This document shows, piece by piece, positions 35,004 to 46,785 of a stretch of 64,000 bases of DNA. How positions within the stretch are numbered: position 1 is the first letter of the stretch; each line of letters opens with the position of its first letter. The position numbers and the translations under genes were made by a program. Location of the stretch: contig OZ022245.1 of assembly GCA_963978895.1 (NCBI GenBank), positions 7,500,542 to 7,564,541 of the forward strand, read 5' to 3'. This DNA is from Erpobdella octoculata (taxonomy: Eukaryota; Annelida; Clitellata; Hirudinida; Erpobdellidae). Below the pieces are notes generated by a model. It was given only the letters and a program-made list of their open reading frames with translations, was not told the DNA's origin and did not search any database.

Positions 35004-35280
35004 TGCCGATGATTTTCAAGCAAGCAATTGAATACTTTCTTTTTAATTAAATCCTTTATATTATTTTCGATTGTCTTCCCGTCTGTCTGTCTGTCTTCCT
35101 GTCGGTCACAAACTTTGAGTCTCAAAATTAACTCACTTCCCGTTATCCGATCGAGCTGAAATTTGGCACATCGACTTGGGCTGCGAGACAATTAAATCTA
35201 TCAAAATTTCAGTTTGATCGGATATTGTATAATTAAGTTTTTCAAAAAATTCAAAAATTTTTTCAAAAATTCAAATAAAA
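35004..35280 (-). repeat. Repeat resembling a Helitron head (copy A)
   Basis: It contains TGTCTGTCTGTC-type simple repeat and AACTCACTTCCCGTTATCCG, followed by GAGCTGAAATTTGGCAC. Matching sequence lies at about 49866-50140 in copy B. The region is non-coding. Confidence 0.5.
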
Positions 35281-35565
35281 TAAAAATCTAGGATCGTATA
35301 TAAAGGATTTATAATAAAAACTTTGTTTTTATGGGTTAGTTTTTTAATTGATTAAAATTGGTAAAATAATTTTTCTAATAAATATACTAAATAGATTACA
35401 CCCTATTCTCAGACCTACCAAATGTACACAAAAAAAGTGTATAAAAATCGGTTCAGCCGTTTTGATGATACGCATAATAACCCTACAAAATATTGCACGC
35501 GCCGAATATAATAGTAATAATAAAACCAATTAACAAATTGAAATTACCTAGAGCCACGAAGGTTG

Positions 35566-35751
35566 GATTATCTTTCACATAAGTGGCCTGGGCCGAATCT
35601 TCAAATAAAATAGTCCTATTTTGTTAAAACCTTAACCCTAACCCTAATCCTAACCCTACCCCTAATTATCACTTTTCATCGTGTTTATAGCTAATTATAG
35701 CCGAGAATGTATTACTCTTTCAAACAGCGAGCCGCTTTTGTGAAAGATTAC
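35566..35751. mobile_element. Mutator-like MITE (copy A) carrying telomere-like CCCTAA repeats
   Basis: The ends are the same as in the MITE at 32082, flanked by 9-bp near-identical repeats CGAAGGTTG and CGAAGCTTG (35557-35565 and 35752-35760). The interior contains CTTAACCCTAACCCTAATCC and further CCCTA units at about 35630-35668. The copy in the hAT intron has only one such unit, so the tract expanded inside the element. Confidence 0.85.
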
Positions 35752-36057
35752 CGAAGCTTGAAGTATAATAAAAAGTTTGTCATATCTGAAAAAAAATCTT
35801 AAAATTGTTAAAATATTTATTTCACTAACGCATGTTTAAAGCTGTGTTCGTTCGACTTTTTAAACCGATAGCCACGAACACTATAATTACTTTTACCTAT
35901 CGCCATGCGCATAGATAGCGCAAACAGAAAATCGTAATCTCGTCAAAATATATTTTAAAAATTATTCTAAAAAAATATTCTAATTAGCCATGGACCTATC
36001 CTCAGACCTACCAAATGCAAACAAAAAATTTCATAAAAATCGGTTCTTATATATATA

Positions 36058-37664
36058 CTAGCAGTGCCCGTAGCGGCTTCGCTCGCATGAAATTAGAGAG
36101 TTTGAACCGTGCATCCATAGTAGAGATCAATTTTTTAGGTCTCGGCTCGGCCCGTCGACAACTTAGCCCAGCCCATTTTAAAAACCTAAACTCCTGGCCC
36201 GAACAGCCCGTTTGAATTAGGCCCGGCCCATTCTTACAGGCCTAGAAGTTCTATATACTTGATGAAAAACTTCGGCCCGTCCCACCTTGACTTCAGGTTT
36301 GGCCCGGCCCAACTGAAGACCCTAAAATCACTAAAATATCTATATACTTGGTGAAAAACTCGGCCCGTCCCACTTTGATTTAAGGTTTGGCCTGGCCCGT
36401 GTGAAGACTCTAAAACAACGGCTTGGCCCAACCGGTGATAAACTGGACTAAACTACTTTTAACCGGCACAAAACTTCAAAATACTAATTTTTACATTTGT
36501 AGCACTTACAGTTTTTGAGTAGCAGTTATTTTGAAATCAAATAACCCTTATTTCCACCCCACATTTGAGGTCCTGGAAACCAAATTTTTAAAAAATGTTG
36601 AAGCACTTATATCATTATTTTTTGAGTAAATACTAAATACTAATTTTGACATCTGTAGCATTCACAGTTTTTGAGTAGCAGTTACTTTAAAAACCAAAGA
36701 AACCTTTTTCCACCCCACATTTGAGATCATGAAAACCAAAATTTCATACATTCTTATTTTTAGAGTAGAAACAAAATACTAATTTTTACTTTTGTAGCAT
36801 TTACAGTTTTTGAATAGCAGTTACTTTAAACACCAAGTAACCCAATTTTCCACCCCACATTTGAGGTCCTGAAAACCAAATTTTCAAAAAATAGTGAAAC
36901 ACGTATACCATTATTTTTAGAGTAGAAACTAAATACTAATTTTTACTTTTGTAGCATTTACAGTTTTTGAGTATCAGTTACTTTAAAAACCAAGTAATCC
37001 TATTGTCCAGCCCAAATTTAAGGTCCTGGAAACCAAATTTATAATAAAATGGTGAAACACGTATATCTTTATTTTTAGAATTGAAACTAAATACTAATTT
37101 TAAAATCTGTGGTATTTACAGTTTTTGAGTAGCAGTTACTTTAAAAAACAAATAACCCTATTTTCCACCCCACATTTGAAGTCCTGGAAATCAAATTTTC
37201 AAAAAATGCTAAAACACGTATTTCATTATTTTTGGAGTAGAAACTAAATACTAATTTTTACTCCTGTAGCATTAACAGTTTTTGAGTAGAAGCTACTTTA
37301 AAAACCAAATAACCCAATTTTCCAACCCACATTTGAGGTCCGGGAAACCGAATTTTCAAAAAATAGTTAAACACGTATCTTTTTATTTTACAAAAAGAAT
37401 CTATATACCAAATTTCAAAATCTCCTCATTTTTGGTTTTCGAGATATACATTGTTTTAGAAAAAACTTTGTTTTCCAGTTTTTTCCCCTCAGGAGCAAAA
37501 TTTTTTAAAATCCTTTCTTAGCGGATGTTTACGTTATAAAAGTAATATAAGTTCCAAATTTCACGTTCCTAGGATGAGGCGTTTGAGCTCGGCGTTGATT
37601 ATCAGACAGTCATCTGTCAGTCAGTCAGTCAGTCAGTCAGGACATGTTCTTTTATATATATAGA
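36058..37664 (-). mobile_element. Complete non-autonomous Helitron family 1 (1,607 bp), inserted in (TA)n of copy A
   Basis: CTAG at 36058-36061 is preceded by A on the plus strand. The TC head is at 37664-37663, followed by T. It matches the element at 16043-17646 closely along its whole length. In copy B the same place (about 50909-51065) is uninterrupted (TA)n between the same flanks (AAAATCGGTTCTTATATA and AAGAACATGTCTTGACTGAC), so B is the empty site. Confidence 0.92.
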
Positions 37665-37679
37665 TATATATATATATAT

Positions 37680-38214
37680 AAGAACATGTCTTGACTGACT
37701 GATAATCGACGCCGAGCTAAAACGCCTCATTCTTTTATTGCGTGGTATTTTTACCAGTGTGAACTGTTTTATATTTTAAGTCTATTACAAATATGTGCTT
37801 TTTTTAATGATTTATTTTTTAATCTTGTTCCTTTTGTGATGTAGGTATTTCAGCTTTTGAGGGACCTAATTTAAAATGTTGCAATTAGATACAAAAATGA
37901 ATAGCTCGTTTATTCTGAAAATCTATACAACAACCAGATTATGTGAAATCACTGCAAACAAACATTTTCACACATCCGAGTCTTGAGTGACTACAAAATG
38001 GAGTGGCTGGATATTTGTTTGTTTTACAAGTATATTATGCAACACTGACTGATTAGATGTTAAACAATCTCGATATTTTATAAAGGAATTGCAATAAAGA
38101 AATAAATACGAAAATAAAAACGGCATGCCCCTATTCGTGCATTGAGGAATCATTATGTAGAAGAATCATGGCTAAAGTAGGTGATTTGAAGTCTCCATAA
38201 GTGAAATTGGCATT
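37680..38214. other. Helitron head remnant and 3' flank of the duplicated CDK5-activator exon (copy A)
   Basis: AAGAACATGTCTTGACTGAC, then TGATAATCGACGCCGAGC, is a short plus-strand Helitron family 1 head remnant. The remainder is AT-rich and matches about 51066-51600 in copy B. I see no gene. Confidence 0.6.
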
Positions 38215-39327
38215 TCATTGAACTGCTATGATCGCCGATTGTGATACGCTGTTTAAATTTCCATTTCCGCTTTGGACGGTAGTAATCCGGCCATAGTCCG
38301 AGACGAACCCGTTGCTAGAAGTCAATGCTGGTGGCTGCTTGTCCGATTCTGAGTCCGATGCGATTGATATTGGAAGAGGTGGATTTGGTGATGTTGTCTT
38401 TATTATGCTGTTGTTAAACGGACTAAAAGATTTTAATTCACGGAAAAGCCTGGCAAAATATGCAGGATCGCTGTTCAGCCTCAGCATTCGCCAACTGGAA
38501 TCGTCGGCCACGCGCACGCAACGGTACCAAAAGCGGCCACGCCTGTCAGGATCGATGCGAGCTACAGCAAGAAATGGCTTCAGAGGATAACTAATTTCGT
38601 TTCCCATGTAAGAATACGCCAAATACAAACAAGCGAGGATGGTCGATCGCAGCTCGTCGACTGTCACCAGGCTTGAGTCAACTGCGTTTCTGATCAGCAT
38701 ATAAACAAAGACGACGTTGGCAGGATTGATAAAAGAAACGTCTTGCCAGCCAGAAGCCAGTAAAGCTCTGTCAACTGACCGGATTCAGGTGACACATTCG
38801 GTGGTCTGAAAATGGCGCAGTCGATTGCATCGACGAACTAAAAATTCACCCAAACAGGATAGCAATTCGCTCGAAGTTGCTTGCATTTGTACAACTGTTT
38901 TGCAATTTGGCATAAGGGTCAAGCCTAGATGAGAGCTAACATGAGCCGCTTGGGTTTTGCCCAGAGTGTCACAGTTGCCTTGAGCCGAAAAAGAGCCCGA
39001 GTTGCCACTGTTACCACTGATGATATAGCCGCCGTTTAGAATGGACGAGTGAGGTCTGCTTTGAGCCGCTCCGCTTTTGACTGGAAATGAAGTAATGGAA
39101 GAACTTATTGCAACTGAAGCCGAAGAGGGCCTGGATCTGAAACTCAATGAAGTTATTGTTTGTCCGGCTTGCGACACTCCCTGCCTCTTGTCGTCCGGAC
39201 TACACTTTCTCCTGTCTGAGTGATAATGATGATGATGGTGATGGTGGTGGTTGTAATGTAGGTCGTTTATGAGGTTGGACTTGTGACCCGCCACTCCATT
39301 CGCTACATTTTTGTTTTTCGGTTCGAC
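38215..39327 (-). pseudogene. Duplicated last exon of CDK5 activator, with a nonsense codon (copy A)
   Basis: The exon begins after an acceptor (TTATTCAACAG|GTCGAACCG) at 39327 and matches exon 3 of the intact gene (52713-51601) nearly base for base. At 38785-38787 the minus strand reads TGA where copy B has TGG at 52171-52173, in the ECVTWIRSVDR segment. Translation would stop at the start of the cyclin-box fold, before the NPANVVFVYM-like helix and the YSYMGNEISYPLKPFL core. Exons 1 and 2 are missing here because the duplication ends at about 39791, inside the intron. It is a partial pseudogene. Confidence 0.93.
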
Positions 39328-40150
<823 letters not shown>

Positions 40151-40232
40151 TAAATATTTGCGTTACTTGTGGTGACAGTTAGTCATCCTATTTGTAGGCT
40201 CTTGAAACATTTCAACGCAGTGTTTCACTTCG

Positions 40233-40380
<148 letters not shown>

Positions 40381-40383
40381 GCT

Positions 40384-40420
40384 AAATTTATATCGTTGCT
40401 TAAATATTGCTGCAAAACAA
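40384..40420 (+). promoter_or_regulatory. Conserved upstream motif of ZYG-11-like gene 2
   Basis: TATCGTTGCTTAAATATTGC then TGCAAAACAAG matches the motif upstream of gene 3 (TATCATTGCTTAAATATTGC then TGGAAAAAG, from 44763) and its displaced copy for gene 1. It lies about 100 bp before the ATG. A promoter role is inferred from conservation. Confidence 0.55.
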
Positions 40421-40516
40421 GTTTGGTAGCGGTAGAATATGATTTGACATTAATACATGCAATATCATTTTAAATCATCGAAATTATAAAAATATCAAGT
40501 TTGAACAATTTAAAAA

Positions 40517-42214
40517 ATGAGCAATTGTTTACAAAATCCATTATCGTTAAAACTTACATGCACAGATTTTGTCATTTTTAATTTCAAAAAAACGTTTCTT
40601 GAGCCATCTTACGAAATGGATTGTCTTCCTTTTAGGGTTAAAGACTGCATAAAACTGTCAAATTACTATTTCACTGCTATAATTTCAAAAAGTCAAAAGA
40701 GAGGAATGGACATCTGTCCTGAGTATATTATTCCATTTTTTCTCAAATACGACAACTTTGATGAATTATTACTTAAAGAAACTGATATTTGCACTTTTTT
40801 ACAGCCATTAAAAGTTCTTGTAAGCAGAGGAAAGCTTTCTCGTATTTCGTTTAATGGAAGGGTTTTTCCTAATGACCATACTGGAAAGTTTTATTGCTAT
40901 TTTTATCAAAATCCATTATATTCTTCAAATTTGGAAGATTTAGAATTAAATTTATATTGTTCCACTATACAAAATTATAACCAGAAAAATATAAACACAC
41001 TGTCTGCATGGTCGTGTCCAAAACTGATTCGACTTTCTCTGCGTTGTTTTTGCAAAAATAAATATCAAACCAAAGAAGATCTAATTGATATTCTTAAAAT
41101 CAAATTTTCGAGCAAAAAATTAAAAACTTTTCACATATCTGGTTGTGGAAATGCAAAGAAATGCATCGACAAAATTTTATGTTTTGTTAACCTTCAAGTA
41201 TTGGTAATAGGTTCTTCTGTTGATGAATCATTTGAAGAATTGATTAACTCAATATCATTTCTTCCAAATTTAAACAATATTTATCAAGTGTTCAATGAAT
41301 ATATTTTACAATTATCATACGAAATGGTAAACATATTGCCTAATTTGGTTTATTTGGATATAAGTCTCAATAGAGGTAATACTTATTGGTCTTGTGAACG
41401 TTTTATGTGGACACATCCAAGGCGTTTTAGATATATAGGTGATCGTTATAGTCGTTTGTACAAACCAGCAATTTTATCAAAGATAAACGCAGAAATTTAT
41501 AGTAACAACTGTAACGTTGAAGAAATTATAGCATTAATGAAAACTTTTTTTTGGGAAACATACGTGTTTCTAAGATGCATGGAAGAATTGAGAAGCTGGA
41601 TAGGATATCTTGGACGTCATTCAACTATAAGAGACAATCTTCCAGCCATTGTTGAATCAACAAGGCTGGCACTGTCTTATTGCAGTGATTATTTTTATAT
41701 ATGTGATGAGGTTAAGTCTTTATATTGTGATTTATTTGAACTTGGACTGAAAAACAGTGAATTAAAATTGTTTATAAAAGTGATATTGAATTGTAGACAA
41801 AGTAACTATTGGATAAGTAATTTATTAACACAACCTTTGTTTGAAGATGTATTTTGTAAAGAGTTATTATTACCCTGTTACGGTTGGATTCCACGTCTTC
41901 TATCAATGGGTTTCACTTTTCCTGAGGATAAACAACTGTTGGTCCTTCATTTAATATGGGCATATGAAAAATATTACAAGTTTAACAGGAATATCATTCC
42001 AGAAGCTGATAGGATTCTAAATTTTGTTAAATTAGTATCAGTGGATAAAGATCTTGCACAAGATTTTTGCATTAGACATGATGAACTAAAGCAAGGAATT
42101 GATGTTTGGCAATTATTTGACAGTATAAATCATAAAAATAGAATTAAAAAACTTGGAATTTTCTGGGATGAGTTAGAAACACGAATTAAATATGTCAACA
42201 AATTCTTAAAATAA
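40517..42214 (+). CDS. ZYG-11/ZER-1-like LRR protein with Elongin-BC box (gene 2)
   Basis: This is a single-exon gene of 565 residues and the most diverged of the three full-length paralogues. The BC-box SLKLTCTDFV is at residues 10-19, exactly where genes 1 and 3 have it. The LRR region follows from about 135 to 320 (LEDLELNLYC, LKTFHISGC, LQVLVIGSS, LPNLVYLDIS, FRYIGDRYSR), then a helical C-terminal half. A C-terminal extension of about 30 residues (SINHKNRIKKLGIFWDELET) is not present in genes 1 and 3. The reading frame is intact although similarity is moderate, which suggests coding constraint. AATAAA-type signals lie at about 42266-42280. Predicted role: substrate receptor of a Cullin-2/Elongin ubiquitin ligase. 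Confidence 0.72.
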   Translation: MSNCLQNPLSLKLTCTDFVIFNFKKTFLEPSYEMDCLPFRVKDCIKLSNYYFTAIISKSQKRGMDICPEYIIPFFLKYDNFDELLLKETDICTFLQPLKVLVSRGKLSRISFNGRVFPNDHTGKFYCYFYQNPLYSSNLEDLELNLYCSTIQNYNQKNINTLSAWSCPKLIRLSLRCFCKNKYQTKEDLIDILKIKFSSKKLKTFHISGCGNAKKCIDKILCFVNLQVLVIGSSVDESFEELINSISFLPNLNNIYQVFNEYILQLSYEMVNILPNLVYLDISLNRGNTYWSCERFMWTHPRRFRYIGDRYSRLYKPAILSKINAEIYSNNCNVEEIIALMKTFFWETYVFLRCMEELRSWIGYLGRHSTIRDNLPAIVESTRLALSYCSDYFYICDEVKSLYCDLFELGLKNSELKLFIKVILNCRQSNYWISNLLTQPLFEDVFCKELLLPCYGWIPRLLSMGFTFPEDKQLLVLHLIWAYEKYYKFNRNIIPEADRILNFVKLVSVDKDLAQDFCIRHDELKQGIDVWQLFDSINHKNRIKKLGIFWDELETRIKYVNKFLK

Positions 42215-42757
42215 ATAATAGTCTGTTTAATTATTTTGTATCTATATAATGCAATTTTTTACATATAAATAAAAAATAAACACACGTCTTCTTTTGTTAT
42301 TATTTATTAAGGTTAGTAAAAAGAAATATCTGTGCGAGTAACTCTACCTGAGCAGTGCCAGTAAACTACTTGCTTGAGGGAGCTACGCTGGAGATACTGA
42401 TGAGATTCAAATTGACGACCGAAAAGCAATAGACAAACAAAGGCCTTACCGCTATACCACAACTATACCTCGTTAGGATTTTTTTCAAGTGAAAACAACA
42501 AAAATAATTATTTAAATAAAATATATTTGATGAAATAACCAAGCCGTAAGAAATTTTTTTTTAACAAATCCCTTATATTTCAGGATTTGCCGGCTTCACC
42601 TTTGTTGCAAAAATGTTTTTTAAAAAACATTTTTTTAAAATTTTTTATAATTTATATATGTAAACATTTATATAATTGTTTTAATTGAAAAATTATTTTC
42701 CTTAGACTTTTTTCAATTTTAATAGTTTTATTGTCATGGGGAACAAGCCTATATTTA
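42215..42757. other. Gene-free interval with possible degenerate tRNA-like segment
   Basis: On the minus strand about 42475-42395 reads AGTTGTGGTATAGCGGTAAG and, about 45 nt on, AATTTGAATCTC, a weak A-box/B-box spacing reminiscent of a decayed tRNA-derived SINE. The remainder is AT-rich with no gene seen. Confidence 0.4.
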
Positions 42758-43210
42758 AAAGTAGCATTGCCCGTCGCGGCTTCGCTCGCTTTAAATTAGA
42801 GAATTTGAACCGTGCATCAATAGTACAGATATTCACGGGCCGATTTTTACGGCCCTGCCCTGCCCGGCCCGTCGACAACTTGGCTCGGCCCGTCGACAAT
42901 TTGGCCTGGGCTGTTTCATAAACCAAAATTTATTTCCCAGGCCGGCTCGTATAATTTGGGACCGGCCCGTTTTGGCCCGTGCAATACTCTAATCCATGGA
43001 GCTTTACACGGATTTTTTAGAACCGGTCCGGCTTATTTTATAGACAAAAAAAATCCAGGCCTGGTTTTTTATTTAAGCCCAAACTGGCTCGTTTCATAAG
43101 CTCAAAAATCGAGACCTGTCCCGGTCTGTGATGAACTGGACTCAGTTAATTTTAACGGGCACAAAATCTCAAAACTTGGAAACTAATTTTTCGAAAATTA
43201 ATGAAACACG
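42758..43210 (-). mobile_element. Degenerate Helitron family 1 3' portion
   Basis: AGCGAGCGAAGCCGCGACGG and a GGGCAATGCTA-like terminus on the minus strand, then GGCCGGGC-rich sequence and TTTGAGATTTTGTGCCCG. This is the pattern of the 3' part of 16043-17646 with many substitutions. The 5' part is missing. Confidence 0.65.
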
Positions 43211-43347
43211 TATTTTACTATTTTAAAAAACCATGAATATTGAATTTTAATATTTTAAATTTTCAGTTATTGAGTTTTTTTTCTTCACCCTACATTTGTA
43301 GTACGGTAAGCCAAAACATTACAAATAAAGGACAAAACAATTTTTTT

Positions 43348-43523
43348 AACACAAACTTTAATTCAAAATACACTCGATTTAGAAATACGAAAGATGTTCA
43401 AATTAGGTTTTTTTAAACTGAATCATGTATTGTCATCCAATACATGATTTAATTAAAAAAAACTTAATTTGAACATCTTTCGTATTTTTAAATCGAGTGT
43501 ATTTGAAATCAAAAGTTTGTGTT
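43348..43523. repeat. Near-perfect 176-bp palindrome (fold-back element)
   Basis: Arms of about 85 bp (43348-43432 and about 43437-43523) match in inverted orientation at roughly 90% of positions. The shared core ATACACTCGATTT, then ATACGAAAGATGTTCAAATT, is in both arms. The loop is only a few bases around TGTCAT. It is either a fold-back MITE or a locus whose transcript would form a long hairpin. I see no ORF or clear TSD. Confidence 0.9.
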
Positions 43524-44697
43524 GAAAAACTCGTTTTCTCTTTTACTTGTTAAAATTATGAGTCTAATAATAGTAAGATATGTTTTTAAAGATTTTTTTA
43601 AATAATGAGATACTTTCCGATGAAAAAATTGAAATTGGTATACTTGAATAAATGCGAGAACCGGAACATTTAATAGAAAAGGCCTTTTAGTTATTGCGGG
43701 CAAAATCCGCTCGAAAACAATTAACAGAATTATGAGAATGTACATGAGAAGATTTCACGAATAAATTATGAGGACGGCAACATAAGATTTTCATATTTAT
43801 TTATACATAAACATACCAATGAAGAAAGAATTAATTTGAAGTACTGAGAGTAGGTTATTTTCAACCATTTTTGATTTACAGGATGATGTAGGAGATAAGT
43901 GAACGTGTCGGATAGTTTGATGCACAGACAATATTGAAGTAAGACAAATAAGGGTAAATAAGAAAATAATACAACATTAAAGAGATATTCACATCAACAT
44001 ATTGTCGCAATCTAGATAAAACTCCACACTTTTTAGCAACTTTATATGTAATACAATTAATATGATTTTTAAAGTGAGGTGCTCATCAAGGGCTCCTATC
44101 ATTAACACCGACTTTTGCGATCACACCGACACTTTTTGAAATGTCGGTGTTAACGCCAACCAGCCAAAAAAGCAAGTTAAGAAAAACGCGCTAAAATAGA
44201 AATTAAAATGGAAATAGGGGTAAATTCCTTCAATTGAAATTTAAACAGAAATTGAAATTAAAGGTAAAATTTAAATAACACTACTGTTCATACCTGGAAA
44301 TTACTGAAGATTTTTCGAATTAAACAATGAATGGTTTTATGATGGTCGCTCAAGCAATTTGACGATGAAAGAAAAACTTCTTCAAAAAAGGTTCTTCTGG
44401 TTGCAAAGAAGCACAAAGCTGGAGAATTTTCTGCAAGCAACCGGTTGGTTACGAAAAAACGACTCTTCCTATTATACGAACGATTTTGTGTGGCAAGAGA
44501 GAAATCGCATAGAAGAGTTTTTACTGTAATGCAAAAATCGCAGATTAACGCTTGTAATAATAATCTTAGGTATAAACGTATTTGATTTTTAGTAATGATT
44601 GTGTGTAATTTTTTAAAAACCTTTATTACAAACCTACACGCATTTATTTTATCAACAACTGACCCTGCTGACCGCCACGTTATGCGAAATTGCTGAC
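43524..44697. other. Gene-free AT-rich interval
   Basis: Open frames here (longest 139 codons, minus, near 44288-44707) have no recognisable domain and look fortuitous. A short inverted GTCGGTGTTAACGCCAAC/AACACCGAC pair lies near 44100-44160. Confidence 0.5.
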
Positions 44698-44834
44698 ATA
44701 CATACACACATTGGAAATTATGTTTATTAACGACATTTAGATAAAAAACTCAAATTGCTTTAATATCATTGCTTAAATATTGCTGGAAAAAGTGTTCAGA
44801 GAAAATTGATTTAGATGATAATATATATACAATA
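44698..44834 (+). promoter_or_regulatory. Conserved upstream block of ZYG-11-like gene 3
   Basis: The block ends about 45 bp upstream of the ATG and matches the displaced block at 14522-14383. It contains GGAAATTATGT, the TTGCTTAAATATTGCTGG core and AAGTGTTCAG. The proximal CATAAGCTARGTTAAA segment is also shared with gene 1. Its function is inferred. Confidence 0.65.
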
Positions 44835-44880
44835 ATATAATATTGCTAATTCATAAGCTAGGTTAAAAAAAGTTAAAAAA

Positions 44881-46533
44881 ATGAATTGTTACACACACTA
44901 TGAACTATCGTTAAAAATGTCTTGCATAGATTTTGTTGTATTTAACTTCAAAAAAACTTTTCTCGAAGCTTCTTCTGAGAGTGAAAGTCTTTCTTTCAAA
45001 GTGAGAGATTGTGTGAAACTGTCATCGCATGTTTTTGGAGAAATACTTTCAAGAAGTCAGAAAATAGGAATTGAACTACTACCAGAGTATATAATACCAT
45101 TTTATTTAAAGTTTCACAACTTCCATGAAGTAATGCTTAGAAATGCTATATTAGATAATTTTTTCCAGCCCATAGAAAATATTTTGGAAAACAAAAATCT
45201 TACTTGTTTTTCGTTTACTTCAGGCTTTGATAATTCTGATGAAGATAAAGAAACATTTAAACAAACATTAAAATTGTATCATTATTTGTTTAAAAATACG
45301 ATTTTGTTTCTGAACTTGAAAACTTTAGAATTAGATTTCAATTGTCACTTTATCCAAAATTACTACAAAAATAACAATAACAAAGTGTGTTCGTGGTCAT
45401 GCCCTAAATTAGTTAAACTTTCTCTGCCTTGTTATTGTTGGAATGAATCAAACACCCAAGAGGATCAAATTGATATTCTTAAAATTCAATTTCCTGCAGA
45501 AAATCTAAAAATTTTACGTATATCTGGTTGTGATTATGCACAAAAAAACATAAACAAGTTTTCCCGATTTGTTAGTCTTCAAAAGTTAGCCATAAGTAGT
45601 ATGTTTGATGGTGAATCATTGGAAGAATTGGTCGATTCAATATCATGTCTTTCTAATTTAAAAATGCTTGATATGAGTGAAAACGAATGTTTTCAAGTAA
45701 TCAATAACAAAAATCTTCAATTAATCTACAAAATGATAGATAAATTGCCTAATTTAGTTTATTTGGATATAAGTAATTTAAAAGCTGAGTTTGAAGAACC
45801 TGTCACGTGGACTCACTCAAAACGTTTGCAGTATTTAGGGTTGCGTTTTAGATGCGAAAATGAAAAATTCGAATTTTCTTCAAACATAAACTCAGAAGTT
45901 GTAAGTAACTTTCACAGAGTTGATGGATTTGTAACGGCAATGAAAAACGTTTCATGGGATTGGAAAAAATTTTCAAGAATCTACCGTTATTTTTTAGAGT
46001 TTGCTAAAAAGAAACAACATCATTCGGATTTCCAAACAAAACTTTCAACCGTTTTTGAATGTATACTCCGAGAACTTTGTTACAATTTTCTTTACGATCA
46101 TTTTATTTGTCTTGATGCTATAGAAAAACTATGTATTTATTCTGAAATTGTGCCGAAAAAATGTGAACTTAAAAAATTTATAAAAGTGATGATAAGTTCA
46201 GGAAACCTTTACGCGATGGTATATAGTCTGAACTCTTCTAAAAACTACAGAACAACAAGTTTTTTAAATGATGTGTTCTGGAAAGAATTATTATCACCAA
46301 ATTACGGCTGGATCTCAGTCGTTTTGTCACTTAATCCGAAAACAATTGGTTTCACAGATATAGTCCTTCATCTTAAAAAAGCATATGAGAAATACCACAA
46401 ATTTACAAAACGTATCATTCCAGAAGCTGAGGATATTGTGAGATTTGTTAAATCAATATCAGAGCATAACGAAAAACAAGTAAATGATTTTTTGGAAAGA
46501 CATGAAAAACTGAAAAAAGAAATTGACAATTGA
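44881..46533 (+). CDS. ZYG-11/ZER-1-like LRR protein with Elongin-BC box (gene 3)
   Basis: This single-exon gene encodes 550 residues. The BC-box SLKMSCIDFV is at residues 10-19. The LRR region (about 140-335) carries LKTLELDFNC, LKILRISGC, LQKLAIS, LKMLDMSENE, LPNLVYLDIS and LQYLGLRFR. The C-terminal half (FVTAMKNVSWDW, ELKKFIKVM, FWKELLSPNYGWISVVLSL, AYEKYHKFTKRIIPEAED) corresponds in position to the start of the armadillo region of ZYG-11 proteins but is short. The part from 45404 on is duplicated at 27111-28244. The upstream block and the 3' flank with AATAAA (about 46616) are shared with gene 1, so the amplified unit includes regulatory sequence. Predicted role: Cullin-2 E3 substrate receptor. 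Confidence 0.75.
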   Translation: MNCYTHYELSLKMSCIDFVVFNFKKTFLEASSESESLSFKVRDCVKLSSHVFGEILSRSQKIGIELLPEYIIPFYLKFHNFHEVMLRNAILDNFFQPIENILENKNLTCFSFTSGFDNSDEDKETFKQTLKLYHYLFKNTILFLNLKTLELDFNCHFIQNYYKNNNNKVCSWSCPKLVKLSLPCYCWNESNTQEDQIDILKIQFPAENLKILRISGCDYAQKNINKFSRFVSLQKLAISSMFDGESLEELVDSISCLSNLKMLDMSENECFQVINNKNLQLIYKMIDKLPNLVYLDISNLKAEFEEPVTWTHSKRLQYLGLRFRCENEKFEFSSNINSEVVSNFHRVDGFVTAMKNVSWDWKKFSRIYRYFLEFAKKKQHHSDFQTKLSTVFECILRELCYNFLYDHFICLDAIEKLCIYSEIVPKKCELKKFIKVMISSGNLYAMVYSLNSSKNYRTTSFLNDVFWKELLSPNYGWISVVLSLNPKTIGFTDIVLHLKKAYEKYHKFTKRIIPEAEDIVRFVKSISEHNEKQVNDFLERHEKLKKEIDN

Positions 46534-46785
46534 TGATTTGTAAATGCTAACATTTTTGTTATATCTAAGAACTATTTTTCATAAGCATTCTCATAAGTAT
46601 GTTTTATATTTTGTAAATAAACTTCAAAAATCAACAACGGGAAAAAGCATTTAATTTTTATTTTAAATTACAGATATTTTTTTTACTCTAACTTTATTTG
46701 AATATAACAGACGCTGTTATTTATACCGGACGAAGAATCAATTGTTAGGCATAAAAACAAATAAATTAAAATACAAAATAATGAT

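Noticed and set aside
35629..35668. True chromosome-end or fusion point from CCCTAA repeats
   Set aside because: The tract is short and imperfect, lies inside a MITE with defined ends and TSD, and is duplicated with it.
44288..44707. 139-codon ORF upstream of ZYG-11-like gene 3
   Set aside because: It overlaps the conserved upstream block on the opposite strand, shows no domain, and has the composition of chance ORFs in AT-rich DNA.
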